From assembly GCA_019614645.1 (NCBI GenBank), contig JABWDB010000009.1, forward strand, positions 9,839,501 to 9,903,500: a stretch of DNA of 64,000 nucleotides. Reading direction: 5' to 3'. The stretch comes from Stratiolaelaps scimitus (Eukaryota; Arthropoda; Arachnida; Mesostigmata; Laelapidae). Under the pieces are notes generated by a model, which was not told where the DNA came from, made no database searches, and saw only the letters and a list, made by a program, of their open reading frames with translations. Made by a program: the position numbers and the translations under genes. The first letter of the stretch is position 1, and each line of letters opens with the position of its first letter. This document shows, one piece after another, positions 41,901-55,700 of this stretch.

Positions 41901-43652
41901 TCTCGTATCGTTCTTGCTGAGCGCTGCGAACACGAAATAGGTGGCCGCCTCGATAGGGACTGAGCTTCGAGCCTGAACGTAACTCGCTTGTGGAGCTTGA
42001 CTTCTCTTTCAGATCTAACACTTCAGCTGTGCGGTCGTCCGAACCATTGGAGTTTATGAAGATGTTTCATGCTAGAACTAACAAACAAGTCCGTCAAACG
42101 ACAATAGGGAACATTTTAGCCTCATTTCGTCTGGTAATGTGTGTGTCCTTGTGTGTGTGTGTGATTTGTTCTACGGTGAGTGAAGATTGCTGAGATTCCC
42201 AAAGTCAGATCTTCTCGAAGTGCTGCCCATATCTTCCTCTTGCTTTTCCTGTCTCGTTTACTCGGTGATCTTCGGATCTTCGGAGTCGGCCTTCTTCTGT
42301 CGACATCGGTGCATCGTCGAATCGTAACTAATCCGCTGATGATTGCCATACTGGAAAAGTTGTAACGCGAATCGCGTTTAGTTGCTTGAGCCATGACCAA
42401 ATGGACTCTTCATTGTCGCGGCAGTAAGCTCCAATTTGAGAGCTAGTACTAATACATGACTGTTATGTATTGCTATTCTGCACCGCGTACTTGTCTCCCA
42501 TTGTACAGTGTAGTGACATCAGAGGCGGATTATACAGCAAACAGTCTCTAGAGAATCGCTCAGTTGGCGTTTCGGCCGGCCCAGTTCGGTCCGGTTTGCT
42601 TTGCTCTGCGAACAACCAGCCAACGGGCCGCCGCCGTTGAAGCAGACAAACAACCATGAACGACCTGTGAAGTACCAGTATCATCTATCTGAAATAGTGG
42701 TGGTGGTAGTAGTTGAGCTAAGCGCGCTCTTGGTGGCTACCGCCAATGTTTCTTGTTGCTGTCGAGCACGTGTGTGTTGTCTCTTTGACAATCACGACGC
42801 CAAAGCGGGCGGACATCGACGATCCGCAACAGGGTGGCGGAGGGGCTCTGTCATCTTCAGCAAAGATGGTAGTGTATCCGTGGGCCGACGTCAGAATGGT
42901 CCGAAGCACCGCCCAAATCTCGCTAGCACACAATCCCTCACCATTATTCGTTCTGTTTTCTTCATCTTCTTTCCGTGGCGAGGCTCATCCCTTCATCGCC
43001 TCGCCAAGGCGTCCGTCTCAGTTCTGAATGTCCGTTCGCGCTTCTCCAATCTGTCTGTATCTGTTTGTTTGCTAGAGCGGATGACTGCTGTTGCATTATA
43101 TTTATGTACCGGCCGACGAGAACTTTTCAAAATGAAACTCGATGTTTGTTGTGTACGCATCCTCTCCTCGTATAGTTGTTCCACCGCTGGGCCACTTGGC
43201 TCGAGGTTGCTAGCAGGTCTCTTTCGTCGTACAATTCAATTATATATATATATGAACAAGTTTAGCTAAGACATGCTGTTGTCGTCGATTTTTCGCAATC
43301 GGATGCTGTAATTGCCCAATTCTTAGATCATCGAAATGAACTCGGTATAACGTATAATCTAGTGTAGATGTTGTTAGTTTGTTGTCGATGGCGGTGCTGT
43401 AGTTCTTCACGATTGTGGAGCTTGTTGTTGTTTTCGACGAACGGCGGCTTTTGTCCTGTTTGTTGACCATACGAGTATATGCGATCGGCCACAGCCGAAT
43501 GGCACGACCACAGCTTGGCCTGCTCTAGGCGATATGGCGTCATTATCATTCGATGGTGGCCGTTCCTGATTTCGTCCTGATTTTCATGAGCTATCGTCAG
43601 CTCCGAACGCTATCATCTCGGTATCTCTTGTACGTTTTCTCATCGAATGCGA

Positions 43653-43720
<68 letters not shown>

Positions 43721-46700
43721 ATTATCGCCGAGCGATAATATTCTCCTGCTGTCACCATAATCTCTCTCTCACTCTCACATCGTTACTCTCACAATGATCA
43801 CGCATTACCACGAATGAGGATGATATGCCGAAACGCGCCTGCATCTATTCAGCGGGAATACTCCGCCTTTCAGGCGCATTCAATGTGCACTTGTCCGTTT
43901 TAGCGGCGCGCCTAACAGCCATTCTAATTATTATCATCGTCGTGCGCGTTAAAACAATCTAGCAACAATGTGATATGGTTCGGACGGCCGCCGGATGACG
44001 CTTGCGGAGATGCCGCGCTTCGAATGACCGTTTGTATATATATATATTATCTAATATTCACCATTCATATGCAATACGTACCTCGACTACATACGCGTTC
44101 TCTACAAACAATCGAACAATCGAGTGCAAACTCGCCACTGATGTCCATTGCATCCACACATGGTCCCCTGCTGATCAGGCAGGAGGACCAAGCGAAGACA
44201 CGCCCAAATATATCCCAGTTACGTAGGCCGACACGTTTGGACACCGACAAAATCCACTACAGTAGTGGCTGATTATCGGGCGGATGGCTGGCCCATCGAG
44301 GGCGGATGGCACGGCCGAGCCCACTGACAAAGCAGTCTCTCAGTTCGTCACCCAAACAGCTATCACTGATGCTGTCCTACGTGACATTAGCACAACTAAA
44401 CGAACGTATCTAATCGAAATAGTTTAGCCACGTACATAGGCGCCGACCTACCCATGTAGGTTGGTAGGCTCACAGTCAGCTAACAACAGGCATTTGCGCT
44501 GTGCGCTCAGAACCGGTAGTTGCATCAATGCTGTTCACTGCAATGAAGCAAGCAGCGTCGGCCTTCACGCTCGGCAGAGGGTGGGTGATCGGCTTCATCG
44601 TCGCAGGTGCGCGGTGTCTCCGCTCCGCACCGAACAACCACTCCGTCGTCCCTGTTCGAATTCACAACGCATGCTGCCGCTGCCGACTCTGGCGTCCACA
44701 ACCCACAATCCAATGTCGTCACATCAATCAGCATTGTGTTATTGTAATTTACTTATATGTCTGAGAGCTGTTCGATCGTCCCGATTCACGATTCGAAAAT
44801 ACTGCGAGCGATTTCGCGGATGTCGCGGGCCGGACCACTTTGTTCGTTGGCTGACTGTTTTCGTTGCTTGGCTGCTTGTGGCAATCAATCAAACGGCCAC
44901 GACGTCGTCGGCAGCGACCAAGTCAACCGATAGATCTTAGCATGCCACACGAGCAGCATCCTACAGATATGATACTACGTTAATTTGCTAGCGCGTACCA
45001 TCTATGCTACTTATCGTAACGAGAATAATAATAATAATAACCCCCCTACTTAATAATCCCAAATAATACAACAACCCGCATTAATGGTTAGAGAACAGCG
45101 AATATAAATAATTAAACCAAATGTTTGTTGAGTCGTTGAGCAGCGTGATGAGAATGAGTTCGGATGCTGCACGTATAGGCCCTGTGATACAAATATGTAT
45201 TGAGTCATAACTGCTTCACACGTATAGGGTGCCTATTAGTAAGCAACCGATCATTATTAACACAACAATGACGCGCTCAATGTTAGGATTATATGCCTAA
45301 AATGAATCGACAACAGAAGTCGGTCGCGGAGAGAATGTGCGGCCGATACTGCAACATATTAAACAAACAAACCATTGATACATATATATATATATGTGTA
45401 TATATGTAATATGTATAAATAAGCAAGCAAAAACTGCAACCGTAAATATAAATGTATTAATCATCCTAAAGACTAATCCAGTGTGCGAGATGATGCAGTC
45501 CAATTAACACAACCGGGAGCACCCTCCCTCCCCGGGGGATTCGAATCCTATTTCGATTGTCGGCTTGCCCGATCCCCTGGACACCACGTTGGCCTTCACC
45601 TCCCTTGCATCCATAGTACTAGAATTGTCTGCGGCCGGAAGAGGCTCACGGTAGCTCTGGAAACAGGCCTGCCGAGTGCTGATCCTGCGTCCACTAACGA
45701 TTTGCTCCCAATATGACATATGAAAAGGACTGCGATGCGAAAGGAACGGACATGTGGGGTTTTTGCCAAAACGTCCTTGGCCCCTGATAACACTCTCTGT
45801 CTCTCGTTCGCCCCCTCACTCTCGTGCTCTATTCGATTCTCTATTCGATCTAGCACCGCGAAACGTCTCACAGAACAACGTCAATACAACGTCGATTGCT
45901 AACTCGAGTGCAAACCAACAAAAGAAACAAACAAACGCTATAGGAAGCTATCGAAGATTATCAGACCTCACTATCACAGGCCCGCTCCTCACCCGAAGCA
46001 TGCTGCGTTCAGCGGAAATCGGTGGACAAGGCGACACGATCGAGTTTGAAAGCAACGCGGACAAGTTTGTCCAAGGCTACTTTCTATTCACATTTTGTTT
46101 ATTCATTCACCTAGAACAGTGACCACACCTTTGTATCGAGGCTAGCCAGTAGATGCTAGTACAGTAATCGCGGTATGCACTCACATTTCGCTCAATTAGA
46201 TTACTACTCAATGAGACAACGTAAATGAAACAAGCAAAAACAAGGATGCAAATCCCTGCGTGTCTGTATGCCTGCGGTGTGAGCGTGTCGGCTGAGCGGA
46301 TGCTTTTAAACTTTCCGTAAAAGCCATCCGACCAGAAACTAACTTAGCCTGTTTTTATGTGTGTGTGTGTGCGCGGTGTTGAATGCTGTTTTGATGCTGC
46401 TGCTGCTGCTATATGCGCGCTTGGGGACCGTTCTTGGACATCCGTAGGCGGCAATGCAGGAGAGGTATCGCGTCAGCGATGAGTCCCTTACCAATCTCGC
46501 CTCCTGGCTAAGTGAAGTTGAGACAAGGATCGCCAGTCTCGGCGCACTACACGAGGATGTTAACAGACTTGCTCACCAGCAGGCGGTCGCCAAGGTGAGT
46601 ACGAGTCACGAGAAATGGAAATACTTCATTCCACCACAGGTGCTAACGCTCTCTGGGGCATATGAAGAAATATAGCTAGGTTATGGATATAGTCAAATAT

Positions 46701-49700
46701 GTGATTCTAATAAGTATTTAGGTAGGTCTTGAATATGATGAATCGACCTTTTCTTAGAGTGGAGTATTGTGCTGACAAGTGGAACATCGATCAACAGATG
46801 ATCCAACTCATCATCCCCATTTTAGTCATCATAAAACAACTGTTCATTAATAGGGCTGCCTTTCACACCTATTACCACTTGTAGCTGTGGGCAGCACAAT
46901 GTATTATAGATGCATATGTAATCGTTACATATAAACACCAATGTCCACCATGTAAATAGTATCAAGGACGGACGTAAGGCCGGCACGTATACACAAGCGT
47001 TGCTTTCACTCACTCATCTCCATATATTGTCGATATAACATATATATATATATATAGTCATGTGTGCTTATGGTAAGCGGGAATACCTAGATACCTATGA
47101 GAGCTCAGTAGCAGAGTCTGGCAACAAAGACATTCACCATCAGGGCTGCTGCTGCTGCAGCGGCGTAGCGTCGCGGTGAACTGTCCATCTCCAGCGCGTT
47201 TCATTCATGGACAGTCGGTCCGAGGCCTGTCTGTTCGCATTGTGAGTCCGCGCGCGCGCCCTTCAGTGCCATGCTGCTCGCCCAGAAAACCGTCCCAGAA
47301 ATTTCGACTTGATGCGCGTCGTCCATTGGCGCCATCCTCCCGCGGCGACAATGGTCAATGCTTAGTTGAGTGGCGTACACACTCAGATACACGTTCAGAG
47401 AGATAGAGAGAGAATCGCGCACGGTCTGCGCACACAGTCTCAGTCATACGGATGAGGGCATGCTTGTATCTATAGTAGTTATAACAAATTTTGATTCATT
47501 CCCCCCGTATCTCAACAGACTGTTAAGGAGGAACTTGAAATCAATCGCAAGGTGGTCAACCAAGCATTGGATCAAGTTCGCCAGATCTCCAAGGAGGGCG
47601 CCGAGCTTCTATCAGCCTCAGAGATCTCGAATTTGCAGCGATCAGCTGAGAGCGTCAAATCGCGCTATGACAGCTGTAATGTGAATGCTGATAAGCTCCT
47701 GCGCAGGATCGACACGGCGCTCGAGGAGCTCCAGAAATTCTCTGTAAGTCAAAGCATTCCTACACGTTCGCCACATCGATGACATAAGCACACACACACA
47801 CACACAGCAAACAGACTCAAGCGAAGACCCACCTTTTCGTTGATGATTACCAAAAACAACTAGATGATATACCACTCTTATTGTTATGATTGTTTTTTTC
47901 ATCCCTTCGAAATTGGCACGAAGGCGAGCCACCGCCACTTGGTATCCACATAGGATACTCACCTTACTACAAATGTGCTACTTTGGAAGAGTTGTTTAGA
48001 CTATTCGCCGTAGCTGTCGCTGTTTCCTAGCTAATGTTGCCTGTCCACGGCATTCGTTCCGTGCGCAATCTAAGTGTCTTGCACCCGTGAATAACACGCT
48101 CGCTCGCTGGCTGACTATTTCTCCCAAGGCTGTGGCGGCCGGTGCCGTTTCGACAGTTCAGTTGGCATCAGTCTTTACGCAGTAGCGAGCACAGTCTGCG
48201 GACAGACTGCAGTGATGCAAGCACGATAAAGACTGAGAGAGAGAGAGAGAGAGAGAGTTCAAAAGGGAGACTTTACTTGCTCCTGTTGCTGGCTCGGATT
48301 GGCTGCCTTGTGTCCGCCGGTCCGTTCGACCAGCGAGCGGATGACCGCGAGAGTCTCTTGCTTGATAACTTTACACAATGTTGATGATCGACAGCAACAA
48401 CACGAACGACGACGACAACAATAACATGATTATCCCTGCGGCTTATCCCGCTACGCCCTGCTGGTTTACAGAACGAGTCGCGGACGTTTGTCGACTGGCT
48501 CAACGCGTCCCAGCGCACGCTGATCGAGTACGAGAAGTACTTGTCGGATGTCAGCAACCTGCGTGACAACATGGACCAGTTTCGGCAATTCTCGACAGAC
48601 GTCATTTCGCACCAGGCCGATCTTCGCTTCCTCACGATGGCTGCCCAGAAGTTCATGGACGAGTCCAAGACTTACCTGCGGCAGCTGAACGAAATCCGTA
48701 CGGCCCATCCCGACCGTTTGGGCCACATCGAGGCTCATGAGAGCGAGGTGAAGAGTCAGGTCAATGAGGTAACCGACGCTTACCAGACTCTCCTCACTCG
48801 GGTGAATAAACTGAGCGACCAGCTCGGCGGCCTAGGAGAACGCAAACGCAACTACCACGAGGCCGTTGAGAAGGCGACAGTGTGGTTGAACGACGCCCAG
48901 AAGCAAGCCAAGAAGCTGCTCGAGGAGCCCACTGGCGCCGAACCCCGGCAAATACAGGACCAGCTGGACCGTGTTCGCTCCTTCAACATGGATATTATCC
49001 AGCAAGGTCGACTCATTGACAACGCGCGCCATGCCGGCGAATCGCTTATCGACATGCTCCCAACCGGCTCGCCGGAGAAGTCTCAGATTCAGGAGACGAT
49101 TAAGAACCTGCAAGACGTCTATCAGCAGATGGTGAATCTAATCGGCGAGAAGACCAACGAATTGCAAATGGCACTCGTCCACTCGCAGGACATTGAGGAC
49201 GGTCTCAACAGGCTGCTGAAGTGGATGGATGATGTCGAGTCGCAGATCAAGATCCAGTCGCGGCCAGCGTCATTAATCCGTGAGCGCCTGGATGAGCAGA
49301 TCCACGAGCACCGCGTGCTCACACAGGAGATCGAGAGCCAGCGATCGGTGCTCGAAGCCATGACCCAGACTGCCCAACAGGCGAGACTCGCGAAGAAGGT
49401 TGAGCAGAAGTTGCGTGACATGCACTCGCGTTACGACAAGGTGCTTGACAAGCTCCGCAAGAATGGTCAGGTTCTTGACGAAGTCTCCCATCATTTGGAC
49501 CAATTCAACAGTCAGTGCTCGCGTTTCGAGGATTGGCTCTCGCAGCTCATCGACTCGATCGAAGAAGCGGGCGCGGCTCGCTCTGCGGAAGAAGTGCAGG
49601 CCCGTCTCGAAGACGTTATTCGACGAAAGAACCAGAAGAAATCGGACTTCGAAGAGGTGATGCGAGCCGGCAGGGAGCTTGTAGGACGCAGGGATGTCAC

Positions 49701-52700
49701 CGACACCTCGATCATAAAGGATCGGCTTCGGCAGCTCGAGCAGCTCTGGAAGGAGATGGACGTACGCCTCACCGAGCAGGAGAGGAGCAACCGCCTGAGA
49801 ATGGAGCAGCTCAGCGCTTACGAGACCCTCCGAGCAAAGGTGCTCGAATGGCTATCGACAATGGAGAATAAAATCGAACGCCTTGAGCCCGTGTCCCTCG
49901 ACAAGGACGCGATCAGGAGGCAGGCCATGGAAATTAAGGTAAGTTGTCTCACTACTATTGTTGATCTTATACCGTTCGATACAGTTCAAGCTCCTCTGTT
50001 ACGACGGGCTATAGCCGTCGACCTGAGAGCGATTTCGAGAGGAAGAGCTCATTTGGTTTCCCACCTCACTGTCCTCATGTGAAATTCGTGACTTCTGCTC
50101 AACTTTTTCTTCTTCGTCTCCTCGCCTCTCCAGCCGCTCGTCAAGGAGCACGCTGACTACAGGCCGACCATCGACAGGGTGAACGAGTTAGGCCGCATCT
50201 ACGATTCGCTCATATCCGAGGAGCGCGCCAGTAGCCGAATGTCAATCAAGAGCAGCCCCACAAGGAGTGAGTACACAGGGGGACCACAGCCGAATGGTCA
50301 CAGTGGCCAGAACGGACACGGAGCCAACGGCCACTCGAATGGCCACGGCCCTCAGCTAGCCAGTAACAATAATGGCCATCCGAGTAGATCCACCGCAGGT
50401 GGTGAAACCGCCTCCGCGGCAGCTTCGGCCACTGATGACTCCGCGGCCTTGCTAACGCCGACGCCACCGCAGCAACTGCAACAAGCCACCATGTTAAATC
50501 ACAACCCAAACAACCCAGAACGCGTAAACAAAGCCGCCACCCAACCTAAGCACCATGCTAACCCAGCCGCGCACGCCAGTTTTATTAAATCAGGTAGAAT
50601 AGCTAACCTTCTTTGCCTAATTGAACAACAACAACATCTACCACTACTACTACCACTGCTACCCGAAGCTAAGCTACAATATTATTCACCAGTATCAATC
50701 TACCATAACAACCTATATGAGGAGCAAGAAAAAAAAGAGATTTTCGATTCAGTTTCGCTGTACGCGGTTACTGCTTTGCAATGATGACAAGAATATGCCT
50801 TAATGGCCCGTTTCTGATGAAACAAACTCTGTAGCAATATGATCGTCGTCGTTGAGGTGCGCATAATGTGTGATGCATTCTGTGCACCTCACGCGAGTAT
50901 ATCATAAGATCCTGTATGATTTTTTATATAAGAGGTAGATTGAACGATTGCATACGATGCCACGCCTTGATAGCCTAATTAGTGTTAATCCCAACCATGC
51001 ATCGCTAATGACTACATCAGTAGGCTATTGTAGAGCTTTCTGCTGCGACAGTGGCACGGGCAGTAGTCATAATTATAATTAATAATACTTAATTCGATAA
51101 GTTCAACGTTTTTAGCTGCCTTTAGTTCGTCAACGTACAGTAGTGTTGTGTTATTAACTCGCTGTCATATCGTTTTTGTTGGATAGGTGTTTGCATTTGT
51201 TCGCGACTATTTTATAATTGACATAATTCATATCTATATATGCAATAACCATTAACAGATGAGACGCATTGTTGTTTTTTCTATATTATTGTTGTCGAAT
51301 CAACAATACTCCAAATAACACTGCGATTTAACAAGTTCCACTAGCACCAAGCATGTCGTCTGTGGACTGTTGTTAATGTCATTTCTCGATTTCTTTAACA
51401 CATCGCTCTTCGCAATGGCCAATTATGTTAGCTGCTGCTACTCATGTCATCGACTTTCGTGTTGAAACTCCATATGCGTATGTATGAGGTTTCAATACAG
51501 AGTTTTTTGCCATCAGTTGTTCCCTTGTTCATCTCAAACCTATCAGCCACATGAGTCGAATCGTCAATAGAAATTAACTGACCAACCACAATGGCCTCAA
51601 CCGCGTCTGAACATTGTAGCCCGATGACGCTTGCAGACTGTTGTACAGTGTTTGAGTCTAGTAGCGGTTGAGGTTGCTATATAGCAACACTATGGAACAC
51701 TGGAGATACATGGATGCTACAACTAGTGCTACAGCTGTTACCTGTAAAGAGAGAGCAACTCGCGCACACTACGAGTGGTGTTACTTAATCATCTAATCTG
51801 CTTCAATCTCGCTCTCTCTCTCTGTCTTGCTCAACAACGTTGTCGTTTTCCGCGCCGTGTGTTTGTCTGTCTTTCTTTGTGCGTGTATGTGTGTGTGTGT
51901 ATTGTTATATGTGTACGACGCATAGAAACTGCCGCGATGCCCGAAGTGCGAAGTCCCCTCGCGGAGACTAGCGGTTCGACGAGCGGGTTCAGCAGCCGCC
52001 AGAGCTCAGTTGAACAGTTCGCATCGATCGAACTCGGTGAGTCCTTCAATTTAGTATCGCGAAGACGCGATTACGAGCGATCCCAGCCTTCCCCGTCCAA
52101 AATGATCAAGCTACTTGAACCCTATTGTTGCCGGATCCACTCACTGTCAAGCCAATGGATGAAACCAATGGCCGATCGCCTCGACTGACTATTTCACATC
52201 CTCCACCGATATCCCCCCAGCAGATTCCTCGTAATCTGTCATCTCTTGAAATCGTCAAATCCCATGTACCTAATTGTGTCGAATCCACAACGTCTGCAAC
52301 CGTAGCGACCTTGTTTTATCCTCAATAACGCCCCGTCATCCTTTCCTCGAACTTTCTCGACTCCGGGCCTTGTTTTTTGAAATTTGTTGGCATTACAACA
52401 AATTGCAGTTGCCTGCACTGTGTTAGAATCAGGTGTTGCCTTTTGTACCGAAATAAATTGCGGCAAACGCCAACTCGAAGTACTACGCTACTAACTCTAT
52501 GGGCAGTTATCGACTACCGCCTACCCACCCGCGCTGCTTGAACAACAAATATAGATATAAAGTGAAGGCTTCTTATTTCCTACAAGGGCATATATATATA
52601 TAAGATATAATCTTGTCTTAATAAAATAACGCCAGATAAGCTAACGCTATGTGGTGACCTCATACCAGTCAATTCTATACTGCCAGTACGAGAGTCCTCT

Positions 52701-55700
52701 GGCTCCTCAAAATCCGTTAATTCGCAATGTATCATCAATGTTCTCCTCATCTGTATCAATTGCTATCACTTATCTCTGGTCTCACCCGTTCGGGCAAAGA
52801 TCACGTTCGCCAGCAGCACTCAACATTCGCGCGTATGCGTGTATGCACTTAAATGATCACACCACACCACTACCACCACCGCCACCGCCGCCGCTGAGTG
52901 AATTTGCCAAGCGGATTAGTCGAGTAACGGTTCTCAATACCGGTTTTCCACCAGCTACATATATATTTTTTTCACTCCTCTTTGCGTACCCTGTGAAGTC
53001 GGTGCGCGCGCTCACATGGATACCGCTGGCACATAGTACTATTTGGCCCTCATGGCAATATGATTCTTCTCTACACATTCTGCTTGATTTGCACGCGTGT
53101 GTTCACATTGGTGGCTCTTTCGTCACCAAAATGATGAAACGCTGTCGTGTCTCTGTGAAGATGCCCTATCTGTAGCTCTATATCGTTCTTGATACTTTAC
53201 GACATTCATGCTGTAATTAACAACTGCACGTACCCGTAATCATTGACCCTAATAAAAAAAATGTTTACGATCGAGGGCATCAGGCAAGTTTCTCGAGGGG
53301 AATTGTTTTTCTGTAGCGAATTGTTGTATCTTCTAACCACCGTTCGTTTCGTCATTACCCATACGTTCGATCAGATGTGAGTCCCGTGCAACAGCAGCTG
53401 AGCGAAATCAACCACCGCTATCAAATTATTGGGGTGAAGCTCTCTGACCGGCAAAGGGATTTGGACAGACTCGCCGATGAGGTCAAGAGGCACCATGACA
53501 CCATAAAGACCCTACTGGCCTTTGTGCTGACCAAGGTACCATTCTTACCACTCCTTTGATGTATATTGAATACTAGACATATAAGAGAGCTTAAGCATTG
53601 TAAAATTGCAGCTCCTTCAATAAACTAATAAACCTTTACCTTTACTCTACGATATCATTATCAATTCGTTGCACGATGTGGCTGTCTATTTTAGAGTTGT
53701 ATTTGTGTTAACTGATGATTTAACTGACAATTTGCTTCCCTTTCTCTATGAAAAAGGAGCGCCAGATGCCTAAGGAGGTGTCACCCGCCTCCAAGGAGCT
53801 TGCTGATAAGCAGTACTCCATCTTGAAGGAGATTCAAAATGACCTGGCTGACCGTCAGAACGAAATGGACCGGGTTAAGATCGAAGTAACCGATCTCCTA
53901 CGCAGAAAGCCTAACGCAATCGGCGCCGACAGCCTTCAGCAGTCGCTCCACGAACTCGTCAGCAAGTGGTCTGCCCTTCAGTCCCAGATAAGGGACCAAC
54001 TTGCACTCCTGAACGACTTCAGGGACTTCCAGGACACACACAAGCTACTGGACAACTGGCTAAACCAGAAGGACAAGATGTTCCAAGTTCTCGGTAAGTG
54101 CAGCAGCATACACGGCCATCGATGGCTGAACAGTTCAATAGCTCATCGTAAAGATTGGCTGAAATCCACTCGGTTAACAGCGGTGGCAACTATTTAAGAT
54201 GTATACGAGATGATGTTAATGGTTTCAATCATTACGGCGTTTTTTTTCTTTTTAGACGATTTAACAATATGTACCACGATGTGTTCACAACCGCAACTCT
54301 TTGCAGGTCCCATCGCTCACGAGCCACGTATGATCACGGCTCAAATGCAACAGGTGCACGTCATGCGAGACGAGTTCACCTCACAGGAACCTCTTATGCG
54401 CAGGATGAACCAGTCCGGTAACGAGATTTGCTCAAAGCTGGGCCCGGCCAATCCTGCTGCTAGGAAGGTTAAGGATGGTATGGATGATATCCGTAAGAGG
54501 TGGGACGAGCTTTTGGGCCGTCTGGAAGAACGCGAGAGAAACCTCGATGCAGCAACTGGAGCCACCCAAGAATTCCACCAGGCTATCAACAAGCTTCAGG
54601 ATGCTCTGCAAAATATCAGCGATAACTTTGACCGGCTTAGCGACGATGGCGCGGATCTTCACGATCAGTTGCGTCGACTTGGTGGTCTAGAAGACGACCT
54701 CGAACGCCAGCGTCCTCTGCTGGCCGAAGTAGAAAGCATGTGCGAACATCTCTGCGATATCCTTAGTGATCCAGCCTCAAAAAGTGAAATAAAGAGCAAG
54801 TTCGCTGCCGCTGACCGCCTTTACAATAATCTTAACCGAAAGATGAGCAACCGACGAGCCGAACTTGAGAACTCTCTCAAAGAAGATCGCGAGTTTGTAG
54901 CGAGTCTCAAGGAGGTTCAGGACTGGTTCGATGAAATTGAGCACAAACTCTCGGCCGACTTCCGAATCTCTGCTGATGAACACATCCTCCGCCAGCAGAT
55001 AGAACGATATGAACCTGTATACCACGAGGTTCTGGACAAGGAGCACGAGGTCCATATCCTCTTGTCGAAGGGTAATGAGATCATCCAGAAGATGGGCCGT
55101 AACAAGCCCGAGGCTCAACAACTGAAGGCCAAGATGGATAACATGCGCAAGAGCTGGGAGAAGATTAAGCGCGAGGCCACGGAAAGGCACACCCGATTGC
55201 AGACAGCTATGGAGAATTGCAAGCGGTTCTACTCGGCCCTCAACAAGTTTGGACCATGGCTTCAGGGCACTGAAGCCAAGTTCAACGAACTGAAGCCACC
55301 TTCATATCACCGCACTGAGCTGGACAAGCAGGTCCGTGAGATTCAAACGTTCAAAAACGAAATGTCCCGCCATGCTATTGATTTCGATAACGTTCGCAGT
55401 GCTGGTGATGTCTTCCTGGGTTGCACAGACGTTGACAAAGAGAAGGTTCGCGACGATCTAGAGAACCTTCTAAGAAGATGGGAGCAGTTGAGCAAGGCTA
55501 TCATGAATCGCGCCCAAGACCTCGACGACATCGCTGCGCGCCTCGGCGAGTTCAACGATAAAGCCCGCGACGTGGCTCACACGCTTCAACGCATGGAAGA
55601 CCGCGCTGCGTCCCATGACGATGGCGCACGCGATGCCCGCACACTCGAAAAGATGAAGGGCCTTCTCCGCGAGGCACAGGAATTCCATAAGGATCTTGAC

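Noticed and set aside
42601..43269. 222-codon open frame on the + strand in the E10-E11 intron
   Set aside because: Valine and cysteine runs from simple repeats, no recognisable domain, and no good borders. Kept only as an intronic ORF.
45528..45556. GGATTCGAATCC resembling a tRNA B box
   Set aside because: The T-arm stem does not pair, and no acceptor stem, D-arm or anticodon arm could be drawn. It is not a tRNA gene.
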